64,000 nt of DNA, from NCBI GenBank assembly GCA_023630585.1, contig CM042545.1, positions 2,337,415 through 2,401,414 of the forward strand, given 5' to 3'. The position numbers and the translations under genes were made by a program. The notes below the pieces were generated by a model. That model was not told the origin of the DNA and searched no databases. It saw nothing but the letters and a program-made list of their open reading frames with translations. Positions 9,866 to 23,274 of this stretch are shown one piece after another (the stretch's first letter is position 1; each line of letters opens with the position of its first letter). This stretch comes from Cranoglanis bouderius. Taxonomy: Eukaryota > Chordata > Actinopteri > Siluriformes > Cranoglanididae.

Positions 9866-10090
9866 AGGATTAGGACTTACTCCAGTGCTTTCGATTATTG
9901 TCTTGCTGCATAATCCAGTTGTGCTTGAGTTTCAACTTATGGACTGAAGACTGGACATCCTTTAGGATTTTCTGGTAGAGAGCAGACTTCATGTTTCCCT
10001 CAAGTATTGCAAGTTGCCCAGGCCCTGAAGCAGCAAAGCATCCCCATACCATCACACTTCCTCCACCATGCTTGGCCGTAGGTACAGTTG
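9866..10090 (-). pseudogene. Tc1-like transposase fragment
   Basis: The minus strand reads MMVWGCFAASGPGQLAILEG and then LKHNWIMQQDNNRKH, around the second catalytic aspartate. It is the same family as the outer element of the nest at 41627-44725. The ends are missing. Confidence 0.8.
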
Positions 10091-10684
10091 CACTAACTCA
10101 TCATAAATTTTTATTTATTTAGTTACTTGTTATACTCTGAACTATACCTGGTTTTGTACAGCACAGTGGTCAACTTTTGTGTTTATTTGTGCTTTATAAA
10201 TAAATAAATCAAATCAAATCAAAGGTCTATATTCGGTTTGCAGCCATATTCCAAATACGATGTTCATATGAGTACAGCCACCAGGATATTCCTGTATACA
10301 TGGTTGTTGTTAGTATGCCTGAGTTTCCATTCCTAACACCTAGCCCACAGCTAAGCATCTGTTACCACAATTCCTTGCGGACTGAGCCTGCGCATATATC
10401 TCCTTTCAGTGGATTTTCAGAATAAGTTGTTTGGATGCAGGCATTAAAACAGGCATATTACGGGGGTGGGAATCAGAATTTCGGGGGATCAGAATATTGT
10501 CTTAATCTGAATCAGCCAATCGGATTGCGGAGTCTACCTGAACCTGAACTAATCTGAATATTGCCAAATAAACGTAGTCAATGTTATCAGTGTTATCAAG
10601 CTATACTGTGCTGGGAATAGTTCACCAGTGGTTGACCAATGGTGGATGGTGAAGAGGAAGGTTGACAAATTCTTCCTAGCAACA
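10091..10684. other. no gene seen
   Basis: AT-rich sequence with a short ATCAAATCAAATC run near 10207-10222. Nothing else recognised. Confidence 0.35.
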
Positions 10685-10885
10685 GCTGGTCAAGCGCAGT
10701 GGGTAAGGATGCTGCCTCACAGCACCAGGGTCTTTGGTTCGCATGTTCTCCATGTGTTTGTGTGGATTTCCTGCCCACTCAAAGGCAGGTAAATGGATTG
10801 CCCTGTGATGGACCGGTGTGTTCCTGAGATCCATCACAACCCTGAGCAGACGCTGTTACTGAAGATGAACGAAAGAATTAACAGC
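10685..10885 (+). repeat. fish SINE with GATGAATGAATG tail
   Basis: The head CGCAGTGGGTAAGGATGCTG is tRNA-related, followed by GGTTCGCATGTTCTCC, a GATGGACC motif and a CTGAAGATGAACGAA tail. The same family occurs at 18486-18722, with partial copies at 8677-8732 and 39520-39640. Confidence 0.7.
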
Positions 10886-11089
10886 TGAATAGTCATAAGT
10901 GCATACCTATAAAGCGCATATTTTAGGTGTACGTTATAAACAAGCAACCTGATGACTATAGATACTGAAATCGAGAGATGAAGGAAGTCTGGACATTCAT
11001 GTCAAGAGCAGGACTTGCAGGAGGTGCCAAAACGTCACTGTTTAATACTTTATCATAACTAGTCTCGATTCCCTTGTATCCTTACCTCA

Positions 11090-11719
11090 TTTCAATGCTA
11101 AGAGGACACGCGTAGTAATAAAAAAAAAATGTTTTGTAAACAACCCCCTCCACTCCCGCCCCAAAAAACCCACACTCGGCTGCCTGCTGTACTCAGAGAG
11201 CAACTCCCATATCCGCGTTGCTCAGTGACGTAACGCCAGTCTAAAACAGGAAGCGCTAATCTCAAGGGGTTTATCTCCGCTCGTCCGCAGGTATTTATTC
11301 TCAGTTTTCGGTTTGTATCTTTGCTATATTGTGTGTGGTCTGTCTATTAAACGCTGCAGCGACACACAGCTATATCCCCTGCATGTGTCACAAACCCTTT
11401 CAGTGGTGTTGTTATTGTCATGCTAAGCTAATTAGCTAGCCGCCGACAGTGTGTCAGAATGCGGGTGATACGGATGATGACACGTCTCTGAACGCTCGCA
11501 GTGTCTCTTCGATGCCATATGTGTTTGAACTCATTGCTCGTCACAGTTTATTATTCTTTATTCGTTCTTTATTATGTTTTAGCGTCCCAGGCGGTCGGGC
11601 TTCAGACGTGGTGTGTGGACTTTCGGCGAAACCTTAAACAAACAAACAAACAAACAAACAAAAAGCTCCCCAGCTCCAATCGCGGTGAGTCAGAAGATCT
11701 GCGCTGTGTTTGCACAAGA
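11090..11719 (+). promoter_or_regulatory. efr3a: efr3a promoter and 5'UTR region
   Basis: This is the most CpG-rich stretch of the left third of the window and lies directly upstream of the start codon. It has a CRE/ATF-like TGACGTAA at 11226-11233, an ETS-like ACAGGAAG at 11246-11253 and an (AAAC)n run at about 11633-11661. No clear TATA box is seen, as for a housekeeping-type promoter. The transcription start cannot be fixed from sequence. A donor-like GCG|GTGAGT near 11682 raises the chance of a 5'UTR intron. ATGs at 11449 and 11501 would open short upstream ORFs if they are transcribed. Confidence 0.5.
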
Positions 11720-11729
11720 ATGCCTGCCG
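11720..11729 (+). CDS. efr3a: efr3a coding exon 1 (MPA + split Gly)
   Basis: Ten coding bases, ATGCCTGCCG, then donor GTAAGC. The ATG has A at -3. Joined to exon 2 it gives MPAGVCGCCG, with the start and Cys cluster in the register expected for EFR3A. It ends in phase 1. Confidence 0.8.
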
Positions 11730-11877
11730 GTAAGCACAAGAGCGATTTTTAATGTTTAATGTTTACACCAGTCAGAAATAAAGCATGATCTCTCTTCTAT
11801 CCCTCACACACTGATTTGCAGAATTATTACTGGCCACTAAACTGGTTTTACTTTTGTTGACAGTAACGTCTTTGATG

Positions 11878-11922
<45 letters not shown>

Positions 11923-11997
11923 CTAGCCTTATTGTTGTTGTGGTTTGAAACTTGTTTCTCACATAGGACTTGGTCAACACACACACACACACACACT

Positions 11998-12028
<31 letters not shown>

Positions 12029-13228
12029 GCCCACTTCTAAAGGGAAGTGTGAAAATGCCTGAAGGTTACTATAAATAATAGTCACTAGTAGATCCAGAAC
12101 TTTCAGATAGATCCAGAAAATCTGTATTTGCTTTGTAAGCTTGGGCCTTTTTGTCTTGACAGCGTGTAATAAGAGCATTTAAGAGCATGTGTTCTTATTG
12201 ATCTCATATGTCTGAATGACATGTTCATGGTCATCACAGTGACTTGCTCAGTTTTTCTACATCAGTGCTTTTTCCATTCGTATGAACATGGATTTCTGTA
12301 CTACAATGGACCAATGTGGTCCTATATAATATACTAATATTATATACAGTACTGTGCAAAAGTTTTAGGCACATGCAAAGAAATGCTGTGGTGCAAAGAT
12401 GCCTTTTAGCTAGCCGCACTTGTTCAGTAAGTAAAGTAACCTGCACATGAGTTTTAGCCGAGGTTACCTCATTCATTTCCACAACGCATGTGCACCATGA
12501 GTGGCAGGGGACTTTGTGGGACACAGAAGAGGTCCACTGCTGCGCATAACGTCTGCTGCTCATAATGGCACCAAAATAATAAATACGCAAAAAATATGAT
12601 GAGTCGCATTGTGTTCTCGGTGCACATTTGTGATGACGTAAGATGAACGCAAATGCACCGGGGTTCGATAGAATCAAGTGAGTCTGAATCCAGACCAGCG
12701 CTGCGGGGGGCACCGGGAACAATCACACTCGGATTCGGACCGCAGCAAACATGCCCAGTGTGAAAACCACCTAAGAGGCCCAAACCTGTTCCAGCATGAC
12801 AATGCACCTTGCACAAAGCGAGCTCCATGAAGACATGGTTAGACTCCAAGGTTGGATTGGAAGAACTCGAGTGTCCTGCTCAGAGCCCTGACCTCAACCC
12901 CACTGAACACCTTTGGGAAAAACTGGAAGGCTGACTGCACCCCAGGCCTCCTCACCTGACATCAGGGCCTGGCCCTCGCTAATGCTCTTGTGGCTGAATG
13001 AACACAAATCCCCAAAGCCACGCTCCAAAATTTAGTGGAAAACCTTCCCAGAAGATTGGAGGTTATTATAACAGCAAAGGAGGACTAAATCTGGAATGGC
13101 ATATTCAAAAACGCACATATGGGTGTGTGTGAGACTTGCTCTGGGTCGGGATGAGAATGAGGATACAGGAGGTAGCTTGGTACAACTCAAAAGGTGCTTT
13201 ATTTTTTACTTTCGCTTTTCAGCAGATT

Positions 13229-13274
<46 letters not shown>

Positions 13275-16200
13275 TTTGACCTGCCTCCTCTCCGTTCACA
13301 ACCAACACTTGACCATGCTACCGCTGCCACAGTGTGTTACTGAGGTGTCCACATACTTTTAGCCATATAGTGTTTATAAGGACAGACTTATGGGGGAAAA
13401 TATACTAACCCTGTAAATACTTGAATTGTCCATCATTCTCGTTAACAGAATTGTGTATCAAAACAATGTAGAAACGCAGTGTAGACGTTGTCATCTGTTA
13501 TTTATCCCTTACCATAATCCTGACAAGGGTTCGAAATATAGTTCCTTCAGAGTCATTCCTACACTTAACATGAAGCTATGCGAAGACAAGGTGATAATAG
13601 AGGAACACCTGTAACACCTAACACAGTGAATGTTTTGTTGTTATAAATCTTTACTTTGTGTCATCATCACATGTAAAGGGGAATGCAAACTTATACCCTT
13701 GACCTTATGACATTGAGGTGGTTTTCACGCTGAGCATGTTTGCTGCGGTCCGATTGTTCCCGGTGCCCCCCACATCTTTGGTCTGGTTTGAGACTCACTC
13801 GATTCTATCGAACCCCGGTGCGTTTGTGTTCATCTTGCGTCATCGCAAACGCGCATGGAGAACACAATGTGACTCACCATATTTTTTTTAATACTTCCTG
13901 AACGAGGGCGGACCTGAGTACGGGTTGAGTTCACATTCACGGGAATCGCAGCACAGTTACAGTGTAACCGAACTCAGACCACCTCCTACAGGTAGTCTCG
14001 GGTTTGGTGCCATGGTGTGCTTCCCGGGCCACATGACAGCTTTCAAATGACCAATTTTTCATGCAAACTGTGCTCTATTTCAGACTAAACTACCAGTGTG
14101 AAAGTCCCCTGAGAAATAAAATATGGACCTCCTGATGGAGCCATATACACTATTTTATTAAATAGCACTCAAATGCCTTGGAATAAACAGTTTGACCAAA
14201 AACTGACCTGTACTAAGTCCAATACTAGACTGAAATGCTGGATCAGTTTTGCTTCAGATTTGTCATATGATCCACTTCCGTATTTCACGCTGTAAACGTG
14301 TGATGTTGACTGACACAACACAGGTCTTGCACATGAACGTGTCTTAAAGCACGGTGCCTTCACGGCTGTGATCCTTTGCATTACGTAGCAACAGAAGCTT
14401 GCAGAGAGGCGGCTCGGTTACTAAGAGTGAGCAGTCTGTAGTACTTTTCCATCATTCCACCTAATGCTGAGTGCAAACCTCAGTAACAACTCTATCACTG
14501 AATGGCTTTTTTCACATCATATGTGTTTATATTCTGCTACCAGACAAAAAGTCAAGTGAATGAGGCCCACTGATTGTGGAAAGCCGGTCTCCAGTGTACC
14601 ACTGAAGCACTTATGCTTGTGATATATGTGAAGGTCAGAGCTTTTGATTTCACACATTAGTACTGCAGGCAGTTAACTGCATCTGCTTTTCACCTTGCAG
14701 CAATGGCATCATGCCTTTGTAGCTATAGCTTGACGGTAGCTTGTAAGGTTGAAGTGCTGCACAAATGTATGCAAGCCAAACATTCTTAGTTTCTGTCTGT
14801 CATCCAGTAAACATTTTAGTCAAATGAATCAAGGCTCATTGGTCATTATGTGGGTATTTGAGCAGCAATTGGCAACATTTCAAGTCAGATTGGACTTGGA
14901 ATTTGTTTGAGCTTCCATATAAGTAAGAAATAAGCCTCATCGGGGCATGCTGTTACTTTAAAATTACTCACAGTGAGGTGGTGTGATACAGCCACATGCA
15001 AAGCAGATTTTCAGTTTCCACCCCGAAGTGGATTATTTTCTTATAGTGGCATGTCTGAAAAGGTTTAATTCCTCTATTCCTCTTATTTGTGGTTTATCTA
15101 TGATTATACATTTTAACTTCTTAATGAACAACATGTCACGTTTTTAACACACTCCTGGGCCGAAAATGGCAAAATATTAAACCTGTAACGGTCTTAACAA
15201 ATTATTGGTCAGAAAATTAGTAAGAATTAAACAAATGCGGTCCTGAGACCACCTATGCCACCATTTGCTCGTTTACTTTTGTTGCGCTGATCTGTTCTGG
15301 GGACAAGCTAGAAACGGGGAAATTCACTTATATAGTCTTCTTGTGCGCAAAGATAAAATCATGATAATGAGCAAATTGTTTGATGTGAAATTCAAACTAA
15401 CACATGTCCCGGGGGTACAAAGTTAAAATAAAGTAAAAAGAGAATTAAAAAAAAAAAGCAGAAAATAAAATAAAAACAAAAAGCTCTCTGCAAGTTTACC
15501 AACAAGGCTTAAACATTTAAAGAAATCAAAGGGAAAAGCTATCCCATACTAACTTACTGTATCTATTTGTTTAATTCTTGCAAATTTTCTGACCAGTGGT
15601 TTGTTTCTAAGACCATTAAAAGCTTAATATGTTGCCATTTTGGGCTTGGCCCATTTTTTTTATGCCCAGGAGTGTTTATTTACTTTTTTTTTTTCTTCTT
15701 CTTATTTCTCTTGAAGTTAAAAAGACAACAAAAATGCAGCATGTCACGTCACCCGAGAAACCGGAAAGTTGAAAGTCCTTTGTTCCCGTGCCGAAAAAAC
15801 GTATTGACTGTTAGAAAGAGCTAACTGTATAATTGTATAATTGTTAAACATCTCCACATGGAAAACTTCACCACATCAATGATTAAACTTTTAACTATTT
15901 AAAAACGCGTCTTTTTCTCTCTGTTTTGGCCTTCTGTCCACACTGAGACGGCGTTTTTGTCCAGCGAAAACGGAGCTTTTCAAAAACTCTCTCCCAAGTG
16001 GATAAATTGGAAAACGCAGTTTTCGCATTGTAGTGTGGACCGAGAAAACAGAGATATTCAAAAACGATGCTGTATTTTTAGTCATATGACACAGTCATGT
16101 GACCCATTTAACGCAAAACAGACAAGACGGTGTTGTACTGCAGTTGTTGTGCCTCCTATCCAGTTTGATAGTTTTGTTAAAGATTAATGTCACTTTGTCC

Positions 16201-19200
16201 AACCCTCAGATTGCATTTTTAAATGAACGCTGGACAGAAATGATGCAGGCCAGAACGTCTTGCTTTTTTACGCATACACAGTGTAGTGTAGCGTTTTCAG
16301 ACGTTTCCGTGTGGTCGAGCAATGCCTGTTTCAGATGCGGACATAACCTGAGAGACACAACGTCTTGTTCCAACATTTCTAGATTCACAAATGGACACAC
16401 CTCCTGTCTCAATCAATCAGTCTGTGTAGCTGCAGACTGGTGGATGGACAGCACTGCAGATAGGCAGGAAACACTTTGAGCTTTTAGGAGGACATTTCGA
16501 TCAATAAAAGAGGAGTCGAGATGGAGGTGTGTCTGTAACATGGCTGTAATTTAGGGATCGTATGGATGTTAACACAACCAAGGAGTCTGTTTCAACAATC
16601 ATTTCATTGGGTTCTTCAGATATTTCTATGTTATTAATAAAAACAGTAAAGGTAAAGACCAGTGCATTTTAGAGTCTCATATACACAGTGTATAAATCTG
16701 GTTCATTGAAACATGGTGTGAAAGTGCATATGTGTGCAAGGTGGAGGGGAAAAAAGCAGCTACATACAGTAAAGAAGTAAGAGGGAACCTATAAATCATG
16801 TAACTCATCTCTTGTGTTCTCTCTCTCTCTCTCTCTCTGTCTTGCTCTCTCTCTCTCGCGCTCTCTCTCTTTTACACACACACACACGCAAATACAGAGA
16901 GAGCACTTTGACATGTTAATCTCTTTGGTTGGAAAGCGGTTTGAGCCTTCTTGCTTTTGGAACTTGTGTGTGTGTGTGTTTGTGTGTGTGGGGAAGTGAG
17001 CGGGTGAGCGAGAGAGAGTTTGATCTCCTGGTCTGTTCAGTGTGCATGTTTGATCTACCCTCTGATTTGTGTTCATGTCGGTCCTTCGTTTTTCCCTTTG
17101 GCAATGCCTCATTCATATGCGTTACGCAAAACTCGCTCTAAAGATGGATTGTGTCAAAAAAATAACATGAAAGCTTGGAGCTTTGCTTATTTGTTTTTAT
17201 AGACTACATCACACCCATCTGCATCCTTATTGCACAATATCTTTGTGCTGGTTTTCTTCCCGAGAGAGAAAAAAATATTCCTGTCTTGTTATTAAATGCA
17301 TACGTGAGTTTGTATTTGTGTGTGTGTGTATATATATTTTATGTGTGTGTGTGTATATAATATATATGCGCGCGTATATGTGTGTTGCATTGACTTTGTG
17401 CTGGAGGTCATTGTCCTGCTAGAAGGTTAATTCCAAGCCCTCAAGCTTCAGTTTATCAGCAGACTGAAGCAGGTTCTTTATATTTTGTTCTGTCCTGTCT
17501 CAGGCATGGCATTGTGTTGGGTTTGTGCCACACATGCTGGTTTGAGTTCTGGCCAAAAGGCCATAAGGCTCCAAAAGGTCTCGCAAAACATTTCACAAAT
17601 CTTACTTGAGTCATGCTTTCCGGCAACTCCAGATGGTTCTTCTTGAGTACTGGCTTCTTTCAGTTTTATGCACAATTGATATGTTGATATTGTGCACCTT
17701 TACTGCACTTTTAACCACTGAACTATGTAAATTCTTTATTATAATTAAGTTATTGTGGCTTAAGTCTGTGTCTTGACCGGTTGCTGAGATTTGCGAGTGC
17801 TTTGTCTAGACAGTGTGATGTTTGTATTATTTTGTACATTGTACCTTATACCTGTACCTCTACTTATTGCCTTGGAAGACTTGTGTAGACTTGACTTGTG
17901 TATTATGATGTTAAGTCAGTCCCTCCAGGATTTTGCGATCACAGAAATTAACGCAAAATCAAGGAAACTCGGCAATATTCAGAGCAGCTTGCAGTTTTTC
18001 AAAATTACCGCAGGTTTTCCACAGATTTGGGCCAAGACGCATCATGTGACATCATCACAACACGCCATGTGACATCATCATGATGCGCATTCAGCCAAAG
18101 CCCTCTTTGATTCACGTGCGTCGAACTTGAGTACAGCTAAAAGGTCTAATTTACCAGCAAACATCACTGTGAAAGAGTGTAAAAAAACAATTTAGTGCAA
18201 TTTTTAGTGCAAGTTCGCAAATTCAAGTAGTTTTCTACAAAAAGGCACAAGAAACTCAGCAAGTTGCATCGCAAATTCTGGAGAGAAAAAAAGCCACAGC
18301 AAAATCAAGCATTTTTGGCTGCAACAATCACAAAAAACTCTGCGAAATCCTGTACTTCATTCTCATATTTTATCTTCAGGTTTATTGTGTGGGATTGTTT
18401 TTTATTTTCATCTGTGTAAACTGGATCAGGACATGGTTTAGATACTTCAGTATTACAGACAAACCACTTTTTGGTTTTGTGGCATGATGACACAGTGGGT
18501 TGTGTTGCTGTCTCATATCTCCTGGGTTCCCAACTCGATCCTGAGTTCATCGATACTGTCCATGTGGGTTTTCTTCTATGTTCTCTGGTTTACCTCCCAA
18601 AAACATGCAGATAGTTGAATTTCTATTCTCGCCTTGTACCCATAATTCCCGGGATAGGCTCCGGCTCCACCGTGTTCCTTCCCTGACCAGGATAATGTGC
18701 TTACTGAAGATGAACGGTATTTGTAGGAATTTGTGTGCTTGTCCTTGTGTGTAGGTGAGTTCATCACAAGCAGGGCAGGAGAATTTGCCACGAACACATT
18801 TGGCTGCTCCTGCAGAGAGAGAAACACAGCAGGTCTGACCCTGACACAAACACACACGTACACGCACAACAAGTAAAGTCAGTAAAATCAGTTTTACACA
18901 GCTCAAATGGTTCTCTTTGCATTCAAGCTGTCCATAGCCTTGAAATGCACTCTACTCACTTGTGGCCTCACTTGAACACCTTTGCCTTCATTTTTTTCAT
19001 AAAACTGTTCAAATACTTTAGTGTTTTATGAGTTATATAATCATCACTCCAAATGTCCAGGATAATGTCCTCGCACTGCCATGTTTTAAAATGTTGAGCT
19101 CAGCGCAGCTGTAATATCACGTAAGCAATGTAGAGGAAAAACTATAGGGAAAAAAGTCATTATTATAGAAAAAGCTATTATTTTCAGAACACTGTGCAAG

Positions 19201-20934
19201 CTTTGTATTCACAGTACACCAACAAACGAACCACAAAGCAGAATTGAAATGAACCATACTCCCAAAATGGTGTGAGTTCGGTTTACTTTTTCGAGGTCCA
19301 AGTTCGTTGGGAGAATTCACATACAGTCCCCTCTGAAAGTATTGGAATGGCGAGGCCAATTTTTATTGTTGTTTTTGCTGTACACTGAAGTCAGTGTGTT
19401 TTGATTTTGAGATCAAAAGATGAATATGACCTCAGAATTTCAGCTTTCGTTTCCTGATCTTTACATCCGGATATGTTAAACAACATGGCACCTTTTGTTT
19501 GAACCTGGTCATTTTTAAGTGATCAAAAATATTGTAATGTGACTGACAGGTGTTTCTTGTTGCCCAGGTGTGTCCTGTTAGACTGATTGTTTAAACAATT
19601 AATAGCATTAAATGTCTACTCTTGGTTTGAGCTCTGTGAAAACTGCATGTGTTGTTAAAAAGGATAAACCAACATTAAGATGAGAGAGCTGTCTATGGGA
19701 GAAAAGCAAGCCATTTTGAAGCTGATAAAAAAAGGGAAAATCAATCAGAGGCATTGCACAAGCATTGTGCATAACCAATACAACAATTTGGTATGTCCTT
19801 AAAGAGAAAGAAACCACTGGTGTACTAACAACCAGACATGGAACAGGTCAGCCAAGGAAAACGGCATCAGTTGACGACAGAAACATTGTGAGAGCTTTGA
19901 AGAAAAACCCAAAAAACAACAGTCAGTGACATCACGAACAACCTCCACTAGGCAGGGGTGAAGGTATCACAGTGCACCGTTCGTAGAAGACTTCAGGTGC
20001 AGAAATATAGAGGCCATTCCACAAGCTGCAGCAGTAAGAAGTAGGAATAAGAATTGGTAAGCCAGATTGTAATTTGCAAAGAAATACAGAGATGAGCCAC
20101 AAAAGTTGTTGAACCAAGATTAACCTCTAACAAAGTGATGGAAAGGCCAAAGTGTGGAGAAAGAAAGGATCTACTCATGATCCAAAACATGCGAGCTCAT
20201 CGGTCAAGCAAGGTGGAGGTAGTGTCATGGCTTGGGCTTTCATGGCTGCTTCTGGAACAGGCTCACTAATCTTTATTGATGATGTAACTCATGATGGTAG
20301 CAGCAGAATGAATTCAGAAGTCTACAGATACATTCTGTCTGCCGATTTGCAGAGAAATGCATCCAATCTAATTGGGAGGATCTTCATCATGCAGCAAAAC
20401 AATGACAAAAACACACTGCCAACACATCAAAGGACTTCATCAGAGGAAAAGTGTGGAAGGTTTTAGACAGGCCAAATCACTCACCAGACCTTAACCCAAT
20501 TGAGCAGAATTTCACCTCCTGAAGAGGAGACTGAAGGGAGGAAACCCCCTAAAACAAAAAACAACTGAAAGTAGCTGCAGTACAAATCTGGGAACGCATC
20601 ACAAAAGAAGAATGCAACAGAGACCTACACTTGAAACAGTAGTGGAGTTAGTAATAACATTAGTAATAACATTAGTGTTACTAATGCACCCTGGATTGTC
20701 TGTGTGTGTAAGAGCTAGACTAACTCCAACATATAGCCTGTGTTTAGAAAGGGAGAATGGGAAAAGAGGAGTAGAAAGGGAGGGGGGGGGGGGAGGGACA
20801 GTAGGTACAGAAGAACTGCAAGGTCAAAGAGACAGCGGGGTAGAGCGAGTTGTGAAGGGAGTAGAGTTAGAGATAAAGAGACCACTGAACAGCTATGGAC
20901 GCTGAGAGCCATTATCCGGGTAAGAGTATTTGCA

Positions 20935-20981
<47 letters not shown>

Positions 20982-21867
20982 TGCGACAGACAGACAGACT
21001 TTTGTTATTATAGTAGTTATTTTGTAGTTATTGGAGGGCTGACAGAATTATAGATGATAAAAACTGCACATGACAAGAAAAAGGAAAGGGAAATAAATCT
21101 CTCTCTGTCTCCCATTGTGGCAGACTAACATAAAAGAGAGAAGTGGAGGGAAAGAACAAAATTCTGTCTGTTTGCTCTTGTTAGTGGTATAAAATGTATA
21201 CTACAGTGTAATGTACAGTGTTAGCTCATTCAAAGCTGATTATTTAATTGATTCATTGTGTCATTCACTGGCTGTGTGTGTGATTGGACAGTTCACTCGT
21301 CAGTCTCAGAGCCTGAACATGTGATTCGCACGCAGTGCAGCTGATCTTGTTATGCTCCGTAAGAGGCCATCTGATGTTACACAAGTTTTACCTATGGACA
21401 CACACACACACACACACACACGTATATACACTAGGGGTATAACCAAGTACAAATACATTACAAACCATTTTTTAAAAGAAAGCTTGCCAGCTTCAGACTA
21501 GGTATGTGCATCGGGATCACTTGTAAAGGTGTGTGCAGTTTTAAAGAACAGCTGTGCTGGAAGCTCGTGGGGAAGGTTGCCAGGTTGCAGCAAAATTCCC
21601 ACCCTAACTGCAAGTCAAAAACTGCACAAAAAGACTTGAAACTAGCCCAGAACATTCAGACATGGGAAAATGTAGACACGTTTTTCTTATTTTTTCATTC
21701 TTTTTGTGGAAAAGAAGTTAACAGTGGTGTGTATTTCTGCTTTGCAGTATCTGTTATATGTGAAACCTGTCACAGAACAAAGCTCCTTAACATTATTGAT
21801 ATTGATTTGGGGGAAGGACATTGTTGTTTTGAAACAGTAGCTTGCTTACTCAGTCACATTAGGCAGA

Positions 21868-21902
<35 letters not shown>

Positions 21903-22407
21903 GAAGTTATGATGAAAAATAACTTCTTTTTCCGCCCCACGTCTCATTTAAATCCGAGTACAAAAACAGATACAGGTTTTTTGAGCACTAAACAGATACA
22001 GATACAAATGCAGTTAATGGCATTGTGTTACATCTCTGATAGGCACACACACCTGTACTGTATTATACTAATACAGGTGCTCTGTGTATATTAAATGTCA
22101 TCATGGCAATGTTTTAATTAAGACCAGAAGTAAAGGTTTTCTTATTCATATACAGCAGTGCGTCATTTGTAGCATTGTAATAATCATCATTATTATTATT
22201 ATTATTGAACTAATGTTGAATGATTTTTATTTATTCATGCTTTTCTCATTTGAAAAATGGCTAAATGCAAAAATGGACACACAAATGTTTTAGAATTTTA
22301 GAGAAAATCAGAAAATTCTAGTTTTTTTAGTTAAGGCATACATGTAGAGCAGTTTTAATGTTTACTGTGAGATAATTTTTTTTTTCTTGAGTTTTCTATG
22401 GTACCAT

Positions 22408-22474
<67 letters not shown>

Positions 22475-22823
22475 TGTCAGGTTCAGGAAAACCTTTTCTG
22501 CTTGACTGGTTTGACCTCACAGGGGTTGACAGTTGTAGCAGTGCTGGGGTTGGTCAGTGGGACTGTCAATCACAGTAGAAGGTGGGAATAAGGAGGTGTG
22601 TCATGTACAAATTTGCTCCTGATTCACAGGTGCACAGACTCAGAGTTTGTGCTTGTAGGATAAGTGTTTAAAGGAGTTTAAGCTTGCTGTGTGACAGCTG
22701 TCATTTGCGGGAGAGGTCAGAGGTCATCATGAGGAGGTACAGGCAGGTGCCACGCTCGGATGCAGATGGAACCTTCAGATACAGACGTGCTAGTGATAGG
22801 ACATCCTTCTATTCCACACTGGG

Positions 22824-22883
<60 letters not shown>

Positions 22884-23237
22884 TTTGCTGCTTAAAAGTG
22901 TCTGATACTTGATTGTTTATTCTAATTCTTTGATTTCGCATAGACTGTTACAGCATGAATATAAAAAGAAAAACAATTTATACAGTCAGTATGGAGACAC
23001 ACCTGTAGACTTGGGGTATTTGTGTGTCTTGGGGTAATCCTTTTATCTATTTATGCAGAAATAGGATAAAAGCATATCCTGGTATAAATAGTATTATAAA
23101 TAATGCATTACATGCTCGGTCTCTCTTTCTCTCTCTCTCTCAATCTCCTTCTCTCTTTCAACCTCTCAATGAGGGTATCATATACTTGATAATGATCAAC
23201 CCTATTTCCACTTCTCAGCTTACAATACCGCATCCCC

Positions 23238-23274
<37 letters not shown>

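Noticed and set aside
12234..12849. Minus-strand frames of 126-162 codons in intron 1
   Set aside because: They cross a MITE arm and Tc1 sequence, show no family resemblance, and have no supporting splice context.
15567..16479. Several 60-126-codon frames in intron 1
   Set aside because: They overlap repeats and T-rich sequence, conflict between frames and strands, and match nothing I recognise.
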